From a virus, in the IMG/VR virus record IMGVR_UViG_3300028920_000293, positions 1 through 21,747 of that record: a stretch of 21,747 bases of DNA; one strand, 5' to 3'. A program made the translations under genes and the position numbers. Below, in pieces: positions 6,399-13,459 of this stretch. Within the stretch, counting starts at the first letter, position 1. Every line of letters starts with the position of its first letter. The notes under the pieces are model-generated. The model ran no database searches, was not told where the DNA came from, and saw only the letters and a list, made by a program, of their open reading frames with translations.

Positions 6399-6715
6399 GT
6401 TATCAATTTAAGTAATGCAGTCTTATGATGAAAAGAACTATCAATAATTACTTCCTTTACTCTATAATTCTCTCCATTATAGGTAGCTTGGCTGTCTCTA
6501 TCTATACTTGATGATGACAAACAAAAACACTTATATCTAACATCATCATAAAGACCAGAATTATCTATCCTCTCAGATGCTGATAATGGTGACATTCTAC
6601 ATTTGGTAGGTGTACTAGAAGTAGTATATGTATATGTCCATTCACCAATTACATTTTGAGAGGATGTTCTAGTTCTTAAATAGATGTTTGTATTTAAAAG
6701 TTCTTCATAGGTCAT
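6395..6715 (-). CDS. Head closure / head-tail joining protein (SPP1 gp16-like)
   Basis: A 106-aa beta-barrel-type protein. The order GEWTYTYTT, a central M-S-P-L-SASER, V-x-Y-x-C-F and then YNGENYRVKEVI is typical of the phage head-tail joining family (SPP1 gp16/HK97 gp9-like), in which a small beta barrel closes the connector channel. Start ATG 6715 follows an AGAGGAT site and overlaps the HNH gene by four bases. In known phages it binds the adaptor and forms the stopper that keeps DNA in the head. Confidence 0.7.
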   Translation of the reverse strand: MTYEELLNTNIYLRTRTSSQNVIGEWTYTYTTSSTPTKCRMSPLSASERIDNSGLYDDVRYKCFCLSSSSIDRDSQATYNGENYRVKEVIIDSSFHHKTALLKLIT

Positions 6716-6942
6716 AATTTAATCCTCTTAGTGTGGACATTATAGTGACATTCACTACATAGAACTATAAGATTTGATTCATCGTGAGAACCTCCCATAC
6801 GAACAGGTCTCTTATGATGTAGATGTAAATCTCCTTTAGCGTAATTTCCACAATACTGACATATATATCCAGCTTTCTTAAACATAAACCATCTTAAATT
6901 ATTCCAATTCTCTGGATATAAAGGACTAGGACGATAAGACAT
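6712..6942 (-). CDS. HNH nuclease
   Basis: A 76-aa protein containing a complete HNH fold: Cys28-x2-Cys31, the HLHHKRP motif (residues 40-46), Asn57 and Cys62-x2-Cys65-His66. The two Cys pairs would hold a structural zinc, and His42/His43 with Asn57 and the later His would form the metal-dependent active site. Phages often encode HNH proteins beside the terminase, where they help packaging. Here it sits between the adaptor and head-closure genes and overlaps both, which suits either a co-opted packaging factor or a small homing endonuclease. All key residues are present, so activity is likely. Confidence 0.85.
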   Translation of the reverse strand: MSYRPSPLYPENWNNLRWFMFKKAGYICQYCGNYAKGDLHLHHKRPVRMGGSHDESNLIVLCSECHYNVHTKRIKL

Positions 6943-7364
6943 TAATCATTAGCCTTCCATAATCCAAACTTTTTCTTAGAAGATCTACTATCAAGCATTT
7001 GTAATGCCATTTTCTCCCAAGTTATAGATATCACATATGGAGAAGATTGTATATCAGTACCTCTAGATATTGGTTGTGCTAATTCATATTCATAATCACC
7101 CAGAACTTCCCTATTAAGTGTATAATACTTCTTAGCTAATTCTGGTTTTAGAATAACTTTAGCTGCTATTAATAGTAAACAAGGTATTCTAGCCTTATCT
7201 GCAGTTGTAGAACCATCATTAAAATAATAAGCTTCTACAAAATCCTCTACAGATTCAATTTTAACTAGCAATTCAGCTTTTGAAATGTCATCGTAATCTA
7301 ATGGAGGTGTAAAGAAATTTCTTATATCTATTTCTTGTACATATTTTGGTTCATAGTCCGCCAT
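6942..7364 (-). CDS. Head-tail connector adaptor (gp6-like)
   Basis: A 140-aa, mostly helical protein with an acidic N-terminus and a long amphipathic region (IPCLLLIAAKVILKPELAKKY). The size, helical profile and position upstream of the HNH/closure genes fit the connector adaptor family (HK97 gp6, SPP1 gp15), which forms a ring under the portal. It overlaps the 93-aa gene by one base (TAATG). No invariant motif supports the call, so it rests on position and fold type. A Y-T-L-x-R-E-V-L-G segment may be the ring-contact helix. Confidence 0.55.
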   Translation of the reverse strand: MADYEPKYVQEIDIRNFFTPPLDYDDISKAELLVKIESVEDFVEAYYFNDGSTTADKARIPCLLLIAAKVILKPELAKKYYTLNREVLGDYEYELAQPISRGTDIQSSPYVISITWEKMALQMLDSRSSKKKFGLWKAND

Positions 7365-7645
7365 TAATCACTCATCTCCCCTAATTGTGGTTTTACTTTT
7401 CTTACATCTATAGTTCTCTTCTTTCTAATAGTTGAATCAGTTGGAAAAGGAAACTGTTTTATTTCATAAGTTGTTTCTAAAGTAGCTCCACCACCCTCAG
7501 AACCTGATATCTCATATAAATTTATCTGAGCTGTTGTAAAACTACTTTTATCTCTTAAACCCTTCTTCCTCTTTTCTGAGTATTTTTTAGTTAGAAAGGA
7601 TTGATCATTATTAGAATATCTTCCTAAACCTTTTCCATGTAACAT
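7364..7645 (-). CDS. Unrecognised 93-aa basic protein
   Basis: The N-terminal 35 residues are very basic (TKKYSEKRKKGLRDK). A Gly-rich turn (SEGGGAT) and a beta-type C-terminal part (YEIKQFPFP, then KKRTIDVRKVK) follow. It has a strong ribosome site, AAGGTGAT, before ATG 7645. It lies between two small beta proteins and the connector genes, so it may be a minor head or connector component. I do not recognise the family. Confidence 0.45.
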   Translation of the reverse strand: MLHGKGLGRYSNNDQSFLTKKYSEKRKKGLRDKSSFTTAQINLYEISGSEGGGATLETTYEIKQFPFPTDSTIRKKRTIDVRKVKPQLGEMSD

Positions 7646-7656
7646 ACTATATCACC

Positions 7657-7926
7657 TTATAATGATGTATCTCTATTTTTGAATATTGGTATATAATAAG
7701 ATGCACCAGTTGGGCCGTATGTACTTCCAGATATTACATGAACTTTTAACCAACCAGACGAACTAGCAGCACACAGAAAATGCCTACCACCAACGGTTCC
7801 TCCAGAGTAACTGAATCCATCCCAATCTCTAGTCATTCTACCAGATTCATGAAACAGAAATCCTCTTCCATCTTTTTTAACCATAAATTTTTCTGTCTCT
7901 AACTGGGGAATATTAACTCCTTCCAT
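7657..7926 (-). CDS. Small beta protein, paralogue 2
   Basis: An 89-aa protein (MEGVNIPQLE onward) that is a clear paralogue of the gene just upstream. Both share GRG near residue 20, an AASSSG turn, and the near-identical C-terminal block HVISGSTYGPTGA-x-YYIPI. I chose ATG 7926 rather than the in-frame GTG at 7935, because AGGTGAT (7937-7931) is well spaced for ATG 7926 and overlaps the upstream stop. Small beta proteins ending in Y-I-P-I/L are common in phage head/tail regions. A decoration or adhesin-subunit role is inferred from the position after the capsid gene. Confidence 0.55.
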   Translation of the reverse strand: MEGVNIPQLETEKFMVKKDGRGFLFHESGRMTRDWDGFSYSGGTVGGRHFLCAASSSGWLKVHVISGSTYGPTGASYYIPIFKNRDTSL

Positions 7927-7935
7927 TTTAATCAC

Positions 7936-8217
7936 CTAGGAAGAAAGGTTAGTATCTAAATTACTATAGATAGGTATGTAATATAATGCTCCTGTAGGAC
8001 CATATGTACTTCCTGATATTACATGAATTCCTATATATCCTGAAGAACTAGCTGCCGGAAAGAATTTCCTACTAGCTTCTGTAGTATTAGATGATATTCC
8101 AGTCCAATCAGAACCTAAATGAACATTATTTCCATCATTATATAATATAATTCCTCTACCATCATCAGTTACTAATAGATTTTCTATCTCTAATACTGGA
8201 ATTTTAGCTCCTGCCAT
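7936..8217 (-). CDS. Small beta protein, paralogue 1
   Basis: A 93-aa protein with a helix-like start (AGAKIPVLEIENLLV), DDGRGIILYNDG, a W-T-G segment, AASSSG and the HVISGSTYGPTGA-x-YYIPI end also found in the following gene. A good ribosome site (GAGGTTGG) precedes ATG 8217. The stop is TAG. The strongly conserved C-terminal block suggests that both copies bind the same partner, while the N-terminal halves differ and may face different surfaces. It is the first gene after capsid protein B and may decorate the capsid. Confidence 0.55.
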   Translation of the reverse strand: MAGAKIPVLEIENLLVTDDGRGIILYNDGNNVHLGSDWTGISSNTTEASRKFFPAASSSGYIGIHVISGSTYGPTGALYYIPIYSNLDTNLSS

Positions 8218-8300
8218 TATTCCAACCTCTTAATTTAAAATATTAACATAAATAAAATAACATAGTAATACATATTCTTAGCATACATATTACTAAAGAT

Positions 8301-9275
8301 TTACTTGTGGTAGACTATACAACCAGCTGACTCATTAAGAACATCAGTTCCAAATCTCATTGTTAATGATATACCAATAAGATCGTGTATTGGATCATCA
8401 TATTGCTCAATGGTCAAGTCTCTTCTCATGCAGATTACACCAAGATCATTCTTTGAGAATGCTATTGCTGTAACATCTGAACCTGCTGTAGTGTCATCCC
8501 AAGTTGGTGATGCGGCATCAGTTGCTGAACAAGCATATGGTTTTAGTCCCATGATTGTTTTTCCAACATCTCCTTGCCTAAGAGCACCAGGAGTTCCTGC
8601 ATATGATACATATGCTAGGTTTGAATCTTGTAAGAGATAACCTTCTGCAGTTGGATGTAACAATAGAGTATCTGGCATGTAATTGCATTTTTTGATTTTA
8701 GATATAGCTAATGGTATATCACTGATTGCTATATGTGGTCCGGCTGGGTTTAGGGTATTTGTAGATATTGCACTTGTACCTTGTAGCATTTGATAAAGAA
8801 CTTGTCTATTTAGAGCATTCTCCATTCTTGCTCCAGCTTTCTTAAGTTCTAATTCTACAACGTCAAATAGTGCATCTTCAATGAGTTCATTTGTTATTAA
8901 AGGTCTTACACCATATTTATCTATGGTGATATCTTGCTTTGAATATTCTTGAGTGTCTATTTCTATTTTTGCTCCTTCTGCAATTTTGTTAGCATAAGTT
9001 CCATCCTCACCTTTTACAAATCTTACTGAATAAGAATTTGTATTAATTATAGGCATAATTTCTCTTACACATTTTACAGGTTCTGTTCCCTCAATTACTG
9101 TTTTATAGACTTCTTCTTGAACTAAAGTTGAATCATTTATAGCTGTTCTTTCTGATTGTAATAATTTATGGATATCTTTACCAACTGTATTAATGAAAGA
9201 TTCTTTATTTAACAATCTAGTTCTTTCTGAATTTCCTGCAAATCCAAATTCTAAGAGTTTTGTTAGCTTTGACAT
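8301..9275 (-). CDS. Major capsid protein B (HK97 fold)
   Basis: A 324-aa protein and full-length paralogue of the capsid protein at 12154. Shared landmarks are the start MSKLTKLLE, AGNS, IAEGA, ITNELIED, the long helix ELELKKAGARMENALNRQ, PAG-x-H-x-AI-x-D, ATDAAS, R-x-D-(I/L), DPIHDL, MRFG and AGC near the end. The spine helix (residues 145-170), an A-domain with a late beta strand, and the genes around it (protease/scaffold and decoration upstream, connectors downstream) make the HK97-type major capsid assignment strong. There is no long N-terminal delta domain, so a separate scaffold is expected; the upstream fused protease-scaffold supplies it. The AGGAAA ribosome site and AT-rich leader fit high expression. 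Confidence 0.85.
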   Translation of the reverse strand: MSKLTKLLEFGFAGNSERTRLLNKESFINTVGKDIHKLLQSERTAINDSTLVQEEVYKTVIEGTEPVKCVREIMPIINTNSYSVRFVKGEDGTYANKIAEGAKIEIDTQEYSKQDITIDKYGVRPLITNELIEDALFDVVELELKKAGARMENALNRQVLYQMLQGTSAISTNTLNPAGPHIAISDIPLAISKIKKCNYMPDTLLLHPTAEGYLLQDSNLAYVSYAGTPGALRQGDVGKTIMGLKPYACSATDAASPTWDDTTAGSDVTAIAFSKNDLGVICMRRDLTIEQYDDPIHDLIGISLTMRFGTDVLNESAGCIVYHK

Positions 9276-9329
9276 ATATATTTCCTAATTAAAATAACAT
9301 ATAATACATACATTATGTTTTTATAAAAT

Positions 9330-9740
9330 TTAGAATAACATTACTTTACAAGTGCCTGCATCTGTACCTTGAGTCTCTAAAGCTATTGCGTTTACTCCAG
9401 ATATTGTGTAAGATGCTGGAGCTTCCTTAAAGTAACCATTTCCAGCTAAAACGAGAACTTCTCCTACAGCTGTTGATGTACCAGAAACTATAACTCTGCA
9501 AATATTACCAGGTCCATAGACTGCAACTGGTTTTCCATCAGTTTGATCGTAAGCAGCAACACCTACACAACCAGGTGTACAAACGTTAATTGAATCCGCA
9601 GGAGCTTTAACTTGCATAGTTCCTATTGCATAAACTCCCTGACCCTTAAATACGCTGCCTGAACAATCATAATCAAATGCAAATGTTCCTTCCTGAACAA
9701 TTATATCTTCACTAGGACTTGATGATGTTGTAAATGCCAT
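9330..9740 (-). CDS. Capsid decoration protein (DUF2190-like)
   Basis: A 136-aa all-beta protein rich in Gly, Ala, Val and Thr: VQEGTFAFDYDC, V-Y-A-I-GTMQVKAPA, VGVAAYDQTDGKPVAVYG, then VGEVLVLAGNGYF. This ordering of short strands with a central VGVA segment is typical of the small capsid-stabilising or DUF2190 proteins encoded directly upstream of the major capsid gene. The AGGAAAG ribosome site precedes ATG 9740. It would bind the mature capsid surface. It lies in capsid set B only; set A has no such gene. Confidence 0.65.
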   Translation of the reverse strand: MAFTTSSSPSEDIIVQEGTFAFDYDCSGSVFKGQGVYAIGTMQVKAPADSINVCTPGCVGVAAYDQTDGKPVAVYGPGNICRVIVSGTSTAVGEVLVLAGNGYFKEAPASYTISGVNAIALETQGTDAGTCKVMLF

Positions 9741-9792
9741 ATTATCTTTCCTATTTATTTATTAACATCTTTGAAATTACATAGAACATTAT

Positions 9793-11064
9793 TTAATCGT
9801 TGAAATAAACCATGCCTTTTTCTACCTTGATATCCCCTTCTAGCTCGAATTCTTCTTCTTCAACCACCTTAGTTTTTGGCTCCCCTTTTTCCTCAATTTT
9901 TGGAAGTTCGGGTTTAGATTCTAACTGTTTTTTAAGAGCCTCTATTTGATCATCTCTTGATTTTATAGCAAGTTTAAGATCTTCGTCTTTCTCATTTGCT
10001 GAAAGTTTGTCTGCAATTGCTGATAGTTTCTCAATTACTTCATCAAAGGCTTTCTTAGGAAAAGAGTAACTCTCATCTTCTGATTTCTCTTCTTCCTCTT
10101 CTTCTGATTTGTCCTCAGACATTTCTTCCTCAGGAATCTCTTCCTCAGGTTCTTCAGGGATCTCTTCTCCTGGTTCCTCTGGTATGTTTTCTTCTGCTTT
10201 CATCATCTCATTTATTAAACCTTCTAAAACTGAAAACTTTCTATCAAGATCCTCTAATCGATCTTCAATAGACTTAGTTTCCTCTTCCACAGGTTCTTGA
10301 GATTCTTCTGTTTTCTCCTCAACTTCCTCAGTCTTCTCTTCTACTTCTTCAACTTCTTCTTCTTCTTCTTCTGATTCCTGAACAATTTCTTTTGGTTCTT
10401 CCTTAGGTTCTTCAGCCTTTGTGACCTTCTCTATTTTTTTCTTAGTCATTATATCATTATCTAAGTTACATTCCTTACATACAGATTTAGATACAATAAT
10501 AAAACCTGAATCTTGATTTACAGGTTCAGAACAAACAGATACTTCAAATATGTTTATTTTATCTAAGATAGTAATGCACTTTTTATCATCACATTCCTTA
10601 TGATCTAATAAAACTTCACAACCAATTGAGAATGCATTTATCTCTCCATTTATCATAGCTTCCCAAATTGCATCCGCAGTTTTGATATCAGAACGAATCT
10701 CAGCTACTATAAAGAGACCCTTCTCATCAACATGAGTTTTATATTTACCATAAGATTCAATGATTTTGCCTATCTGTATGTTCTTATGAACTAACATTAA
10801 ATTAGAATAATGTGGATCCTCTAAAAGAGATTTTATACCTTCTTTAAGAGTTTCTATGGGTATAAATTGATCCTCCTTATCTATTACTGCAACTGAAGCA
10901 TATCCAGCTATTATTCTTTTATTCTCAGATTTTTGAACTATATTAAGATTGCCTACAAGATCCATACGAATGGATTTCTTATCTTTTTCTTCATTTAACA
11001 TACTCTCTGCAATTTTCTGCAAAAATCTGGCAACCTCTTCTTTTTTTATATTAACTTTTTCCAT
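9793..11064 (-). CDS. Prohead protease B fused to acidic scaffold (S78-like)
   Basis: A 423-aa two-part protein. Residues 30-195 form a prohead-protease-like domain: IIAGYASVAV with an acidic turn, His93 in LMLVHKNIQIGKI, the Ser146 nucleophile in NAFSIG, and Glu174 in INIFEVSVCSEP as the likely third residue. Residues 205-423 are a highly acidic, helical scaffold with runs of Glu, IPEEP repeats at 293-313, and a coiled-coil region 335-382. In this family the protease cleaves the scaffold and itself during capsid maturation, and fusion to the scaffold is common. Met206 (MTKKKIEK) could mark a nested scaffold-only start, but it has no clear ribosome site. Confidence 0.75.
   Translation of the reverse strand: MEKVNIKKEEVARFLQKIAESMLNEEKDKKSIRMDLVGNLNIVQKSENKRIIAGYASVAVIDKEDQFIPIETLKEGIKSLLEDPHYSNLMLVHKNIQIGKIIESYGKYKTHVDEKGLFIVAEIRSDIKTADAIWEAMINGEINAFSIGCEVLLDHKECDDKKCITILDKINIFEVSVCSEPVNQDSGFIIVSKSVCKECNLDNDIMTKKKIEKVTKAEEPKEEPKEIVQESEEEEEEVEEVEEKTEEVEEKTEESQEPVEEETKSIEDRLEDLDRKFSVLEGLINEMMKAEENIPEEPGEEIPEEPEEEIPEEEMSEDKSEEEEEEKSEDESYSFPKKAFDEVIEKLSAIADKLSANEKDEDLKLAIKSRDDQIEALKKQLESKPELPKIEEKGEPKTKVVEEEEFELEGDIKVEKGMVYFND
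10126..10188 (-). repeat. In-frame IPEEP repeat coding the acidic scaffold
   Basis: Residues 293-313 contain three copies of (E)IPEEP-type units; the DNA repeats CCTGAGGAAGA-type blocks. It is low-complexity and possibly slippage-prone, embedded in the scaffold part of the protease gene. Confidence 0.6.
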
Positions 11065-11066
11065 AT

Positions 11067-11312
11067 CTATCCAATTCCATTTATTATTAATGCGGTTGTA
11101 ATAGTAACTACCAATGAGACAGTAGCAGCAAGTCCTGCCATTTTTATATTAGTATCTGTTATCTTATTATTTAGTTTCTCTAATTTTTTATTTAATTCTT
11201 TCATATCAGATTTGATTTGATTTACATCACTGTTTATTGTGTCCAACTTATTTGTTACTTCTCCTCTCCATTCAGTCTGTCTCAGTATAAACTTCTCGTA
11301 ATCTAAGCTCAT
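11067..11312 (-). CDS. Small coiled-coil membrane protein (XhlA/holin-accessory-like)
   Basis: An 81-aa protein with a coiled coil (residues 20-55: TNKLDTINSDV, IKSDMKELNKKLEKLNNKI) followed by one transmembrane helix at residues 59-80 (AGLAATVSLVVTITTALII). This order matches the phage XhlA/hemolysin-like family, membrane-anchored helpers of lysis. Here it lies between PAS and protease genes, far from any visible lysis cassette, so it may instead anchor a structural or signalling component. It overlaps the PAS gene by four bases (ATGA). Confidence 0.55.
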   Translation of the reverse strand: MSLDYEKFILRQTEWRGEVTNKLDTINSDVNQIKSDMKELNKKLEKLNNKITDTNIKMAGLAATVSLVVTITTALIINGIG

Positions 11313-11734
11313 GTTATCACTATTTTAGTCCACATTTCAACTATAGCCAACACTCCATTGTATTTCAAAGGCAAGCACACTAGATCGTAAGTTTCGTTGC
11401 TATATTTACTAATTATGTCTCTTCTTACAACAACCTTTGCTGTCTCTGCACATTCCTTTATAGCATCTAAGTGAAATGATTTACTAGAGTCTATCTCTAC
11501 GCAAGTTTTACCTATATATTTTTTTATATCAGAATAACCCAAATCCTTCATACGTTTTATTAGAGCGTTATTTAAAAATAAAATCTTTCCATCAGATTTG
11601 ACTATTGAAATATAGGAATTTATAGTATTGAAGTAATCACACATAAGTCCAAATAATGGACCTCCATATAGATTTCCATCAACTTCTTTAGCTAACTCCT
11701 CAGTAAGCTTTTTAAGATAATCTAAATCAGCCAT
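11309..11734 (-). CDS. PAS-domain protein
   Basis: A 141-aa protein. Residues 33-137 fit a PAS fold: SYISIVKSDGKILFLNNA is the classic Abeta-Bbeta hairpin with D-G-x-I, followed by a helical stretch (LIKRMKDLGYS), YIGKTCVEI, a helix and the strands ETYDLVCLPLKYN and VLAIVEMW. PAS domains sense small ligands, redox or light, or mediate protein contacts in host sensor proteins; a free-standing one in a virion-gene operon is unusual. The N-terminal 17 residues (MADLDYLKKLTEELAKE) closely resemble the start of the cupin gene directly upstream. It starts at ATG 11734 (GGAG site) and overlaps the cupin by eight bases, so the two are translationally coupled. Confidence 0.7.
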   Translation of the reverse strand: MADLDYLKKLTEELAKEVDGNLYGGPLFGLMCDYFNTINSYISIVKSDGKILFLNNALIKRMKDLGYSDIKKYIGKTCVEIDSSKSFHLDAIKECAETAKVVVRRDIISKYSNETYDLVCLPLKYNGVLAIVEMWTKIVIT

Positions 11735-12113
11735 ACGGATACGCTCCTGATGCAGGTATAGTTATTCCTATCATCCAAGTATCTTCAAGTGCTCTCCAAG
11801 AGTGAGGTATTCCTTTATCTACTTTTTCACAGTCTCCAGTATCTATTATACGAACTTTGCCATCTACTTTCCCTTCAAGCTTACCCTTATAGACAATAAG
11901 GATTTCCTTCTCGTCTTTATGTATATGCTCCTCAAAGTAAGAGCCTTTCATCATAAAAGCTCTTTGTAATGCAATCTCGTCTGTATGATACATATTAAAA
12001 CCAAAACATTCTCCTGGTTCTGCTATATTATATCTAATGAATCCATCTGTTTGTTTATATATTAATTCTTCTAATTCTTTAGTTATTTCTTTTAGTTTTG
12101 TTAAATCTGCCAT
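11727..12113 (-). CDS. Cupin-domain protein
   Basis: A 128-aa single-cupin protein. Motif 1 is complete: Gly57-x5-His63-x-His65-x4-Glu70-x6-Gly77. Motif 2 is Gly93-x7-Gly101-x2-His104. His63, His65, Glu70 and His104 form the usual metal-binding set, so a metal-dependent enzyme or metal/ligand-binding protein is plausible. The N-terminal helix (MADLTKLKEITKELEEL) matches the start of the PAS protein. It is the first gene after capsid protein A. The ribosome site is weak. The substrate cannot be guessed; the conserved N-terminal helix suggests a shared docking partner with the PAS protein. Confidence 0.8.
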   Translation of the reverse strand: MADLTKLKEITKELEELIYKQTDGFIRYNIAEPGECFGFNMYHTDEIALQRAFMMKGSYFEEHIHKDEKEILIVYKGKLEGKVDGKVRIIDTGDCEKVDKGIPHSWRALEDTWMIGITIPASGAYPYG

Positions 12114-12129
12114 ATCAGTTATATTTGAA

Positions 12130-12137
12130 TAACATTA
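12130..12137 (-). promoter_or_regulatory. TAATGTTA intergenic motif (copy before the cupin gene)
   Basis: Lies in the 40-base gap between capsid protein A (stop 12154) and the cupin start at 12113. Confidence 0.3.
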
Positions 12138-12153
12138 AGACATAAATTTTAAT

Positions 12154-13092
12154 TTACTTAGTTAGAATTCTACAACCAGCGTTTGGATTGAATACTCCAA
12201 TTCCAAATCTCATCTTAGCAACTAATTTTGTTAAATCATGGACTGGATCCTTTATTTGATTTGTATTTATATCCTCTCTCATCACTATTGTGGCAAAATG
12301 CATGGAATCAAAAACTAAACCACCGTAATGACTAGCTGCATCTGTACCATCCCAATATTCAGATGTTGTTCCATCTGTTTTTGCATCTAATACAGAGACA
12401 TTTAGATTTATTAATTCATGCTTTCCATCAGTAACATCTCCAAGATTAGTTTCTCCTAAAAGATAAGCGTAACAACCAGGTTCAACAAATACTGAATCAG
12501 CATTCCAACCAAAATCATTAACTTCTCTCATTGCCCTTCCAACATCAGTAATGGCAAAGTGACCTCCAGCCGGATCTATATCATTAGTCATACTGACAGT
12601 ATTTAAAATAGATGTGATTGCTTCTTGATTTAGTTTATTCTCTAATTTAGCACCTGCTCTCTTTAATTCTAATTCAATCCAATCAAATTTTTCATCTTCA
12701 ATTAATTCATTAGTAATATAAGGTGCAACTGCAGCTTTTTTTATTGTAACGTTAGTTTCATCATAAGTAATACTATCCTGATTTATTGCTGCTCCCTCTG
12801 CTATATATTCAGCATACTGACCAGATGGATCTGTGTTAGCTACTATTCTACAAGTATTACTTTCTGTTTTAATTATTGGTAATAGTTTTCTTGCTGATTC
12901 TCTTCTTTCAGCTCCTTGAACTATTGCTGCTATTATTTCTCTATAAACAAGATCAGTTTCACCTGTCTCACTTAATAGAAGTTGTTTTTCAGATTTATCA
13001 AAATATTTATTAAATGAATTATCGTCCATTAGACTACGTCTACCGCTGTTTCCAGCAACAGAGTACTCTAGAAGTTTCGTTAATTTAGACAT
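12154..13092 (-). CDS. Major capsid protein A (HK97 fold)
   Basis: A 312-aa protein with all the landmarks of capsid protein B: MSKLTKLLE, AGNS, YIAEGAAI, YITNELIED, the spine helix ELELKRAGAKLENKLNQ, PAGGHFAITD, a late YLLGETNL, ATDAAS equivalent (TDAASHYGG), REDI, DPVHDL, MRFG and a terminal AGC. Insertions and deletions lie mostly in the A-domain loops (about residues 215-250). The protein is intact, with no stop or frame damage, so it is not a decaying duplicate. It sits in its own cassette with protease A and small genes. Together with B it could form mixed capsids, or serve as penton or alternative shell protein; neither is shown. Confidence 0.85.
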   Translation of the reverse strand: MSKLTKLLEYSVAGNSGRRSLMDDNSFNKYFDKSEKQLLLSETGETDLVYREIIAAIVQGAERRESARKLLPIIKTESNTCRIVANTDPSGQYAEYIAEGAAINQDSITYDETNVTIKKAAVAPYITNELIEDEKFDWIELELKRAGAKLENKLNQEAITSILNTVSMTNDIDPAGGHFAITDVGRAMREVNDFGWNADSVFVEPGCYAYLLGETNLGDVTDGKHELINLNVSVLDAKTDGTTSEYWDGTDAASHYGGLVFDSMHFATIVMREDINTNQIKDPVHDLTKLVAKMRFGIGVFNPNAGCRILTK

Positions 13093-13134
13093 ATTAATCT
13101 CTTTATATTATACATAATACAAATATACATAAGA

Positions 13135-13142
13135 TAACATTA
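13135..13142 (-). promoter_or_regulatory. TAATGTTA motif formed on the 75-aa gene stop
   Basis: The TAA stop of the 75-aa gene supplies the first three bases. The motif is followed by a 43-base AT-rich leader to the capsid A start. Confidence 0.3.
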
Positions 13143-13367
13143 TTTAATTTTTTTCTTTATTTCAATTAATTCTAAGGATAATTCCTCAAGTTGGGATTTT
13201 ATACTTTTTAAGATTTCAGATTTAGATTTTGGATGTTTCTTTTTCCAAATTGAATAGCATATTGCTGCTGCTTGTTTTGGATCATCAGTAGTTCCCTCAT
13301 TTATTACTATTGGGATACATCTACTAATGAAATCTGATCTCTTTTCACCCTCTTTTGGAACTGGCAT
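13140..13367 (-). CDS. Small conserved phage head-region protein
   Basis: A 75-aa protein. Residues 1-42 (MPVPKEGEKRSDFISRCIPI, then a KQAAAICYSIW segment) match a small recurring phage motif, M-P-x-P-x-x-G-E followed by F-I-x-R-C-I-P and A-A-x-I-C-x-x-I-W, usually found near portal, protease or capsid genes, alone or fused to them. Residues 50-75 form a coiled coil (LKSIKSQLEELSLELIEIKKKI). The two Cys (17 and 37) are conserved in the motif. Function is unknown. The start ATG overlaps the stop of the 30-aa gene (TAATG). Confidence 0.6.
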   Translation of the reverse strand: MPVPKEGEKRSDFISRCIPIVINEGTTDDPKQAAAICYSIWKKKHPKSKSEILKSIKSQLEELSLELIEIKKKIK

Positions 13368-13459
13368 TAATAGAACCCTAGTTCATCTAATAGGTAATAT
13401 ATACCTACTATACATAAACCTATGTACATTATATGCCAGATTTTAATATTTAATTTCAT
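13367..13459 (-). CDS. 30-aa single-pass membrane peptide (small ORF)
   Basis: Found by translating the gap by hand. It starts MKLNIKIWHIMY, continues through a hydrophobic core (IGLCIVGIYYLL) and ends DELGFY before TAA. The start ATG 13459 overlaps the stop of the zinc-ribbon-like gene (ATGA), and its stop overlaps the start of the 75-aa gene (TAATG). This fills exactly the gap between two genes and couples all three, which supports it being real. A membrane peptide in a head operon could be a minor lysis or membrane factor; the role is unknown. Confidence 0.5.
   Translation of the reverse strand: MKLNIKIWHIMYIGLCIVGIYYLLDELGFY

Noticed and set aside
7927-7935. GTG start for small beta protein 2
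   Set aside because: ATG 7926 has the well-spaced AGGTGAT site, which would overlap the GTG itself.
8410-8640. Plus-strand open frame inside capsid B
   Set aside because: Antisense to a well-supported capsid gene and without domain features; the same applies to the frames at 4677-4862, 15277-15474 and 18778-18996.
10109-10300. Plus-strand Ser-rich frame in the scaffold gene
   Set aside because: Its low-complexity Ser/Gly pattern is the antisense of Glu codons and repeats in the real minus-strand gene.
13107-13112. TATAAT-type -10 box before capsid A
   Set aside because: It is only 14 bases from the start codon and has no matching -35 box at the usual distance; AT-rich gaps contain many such hits.
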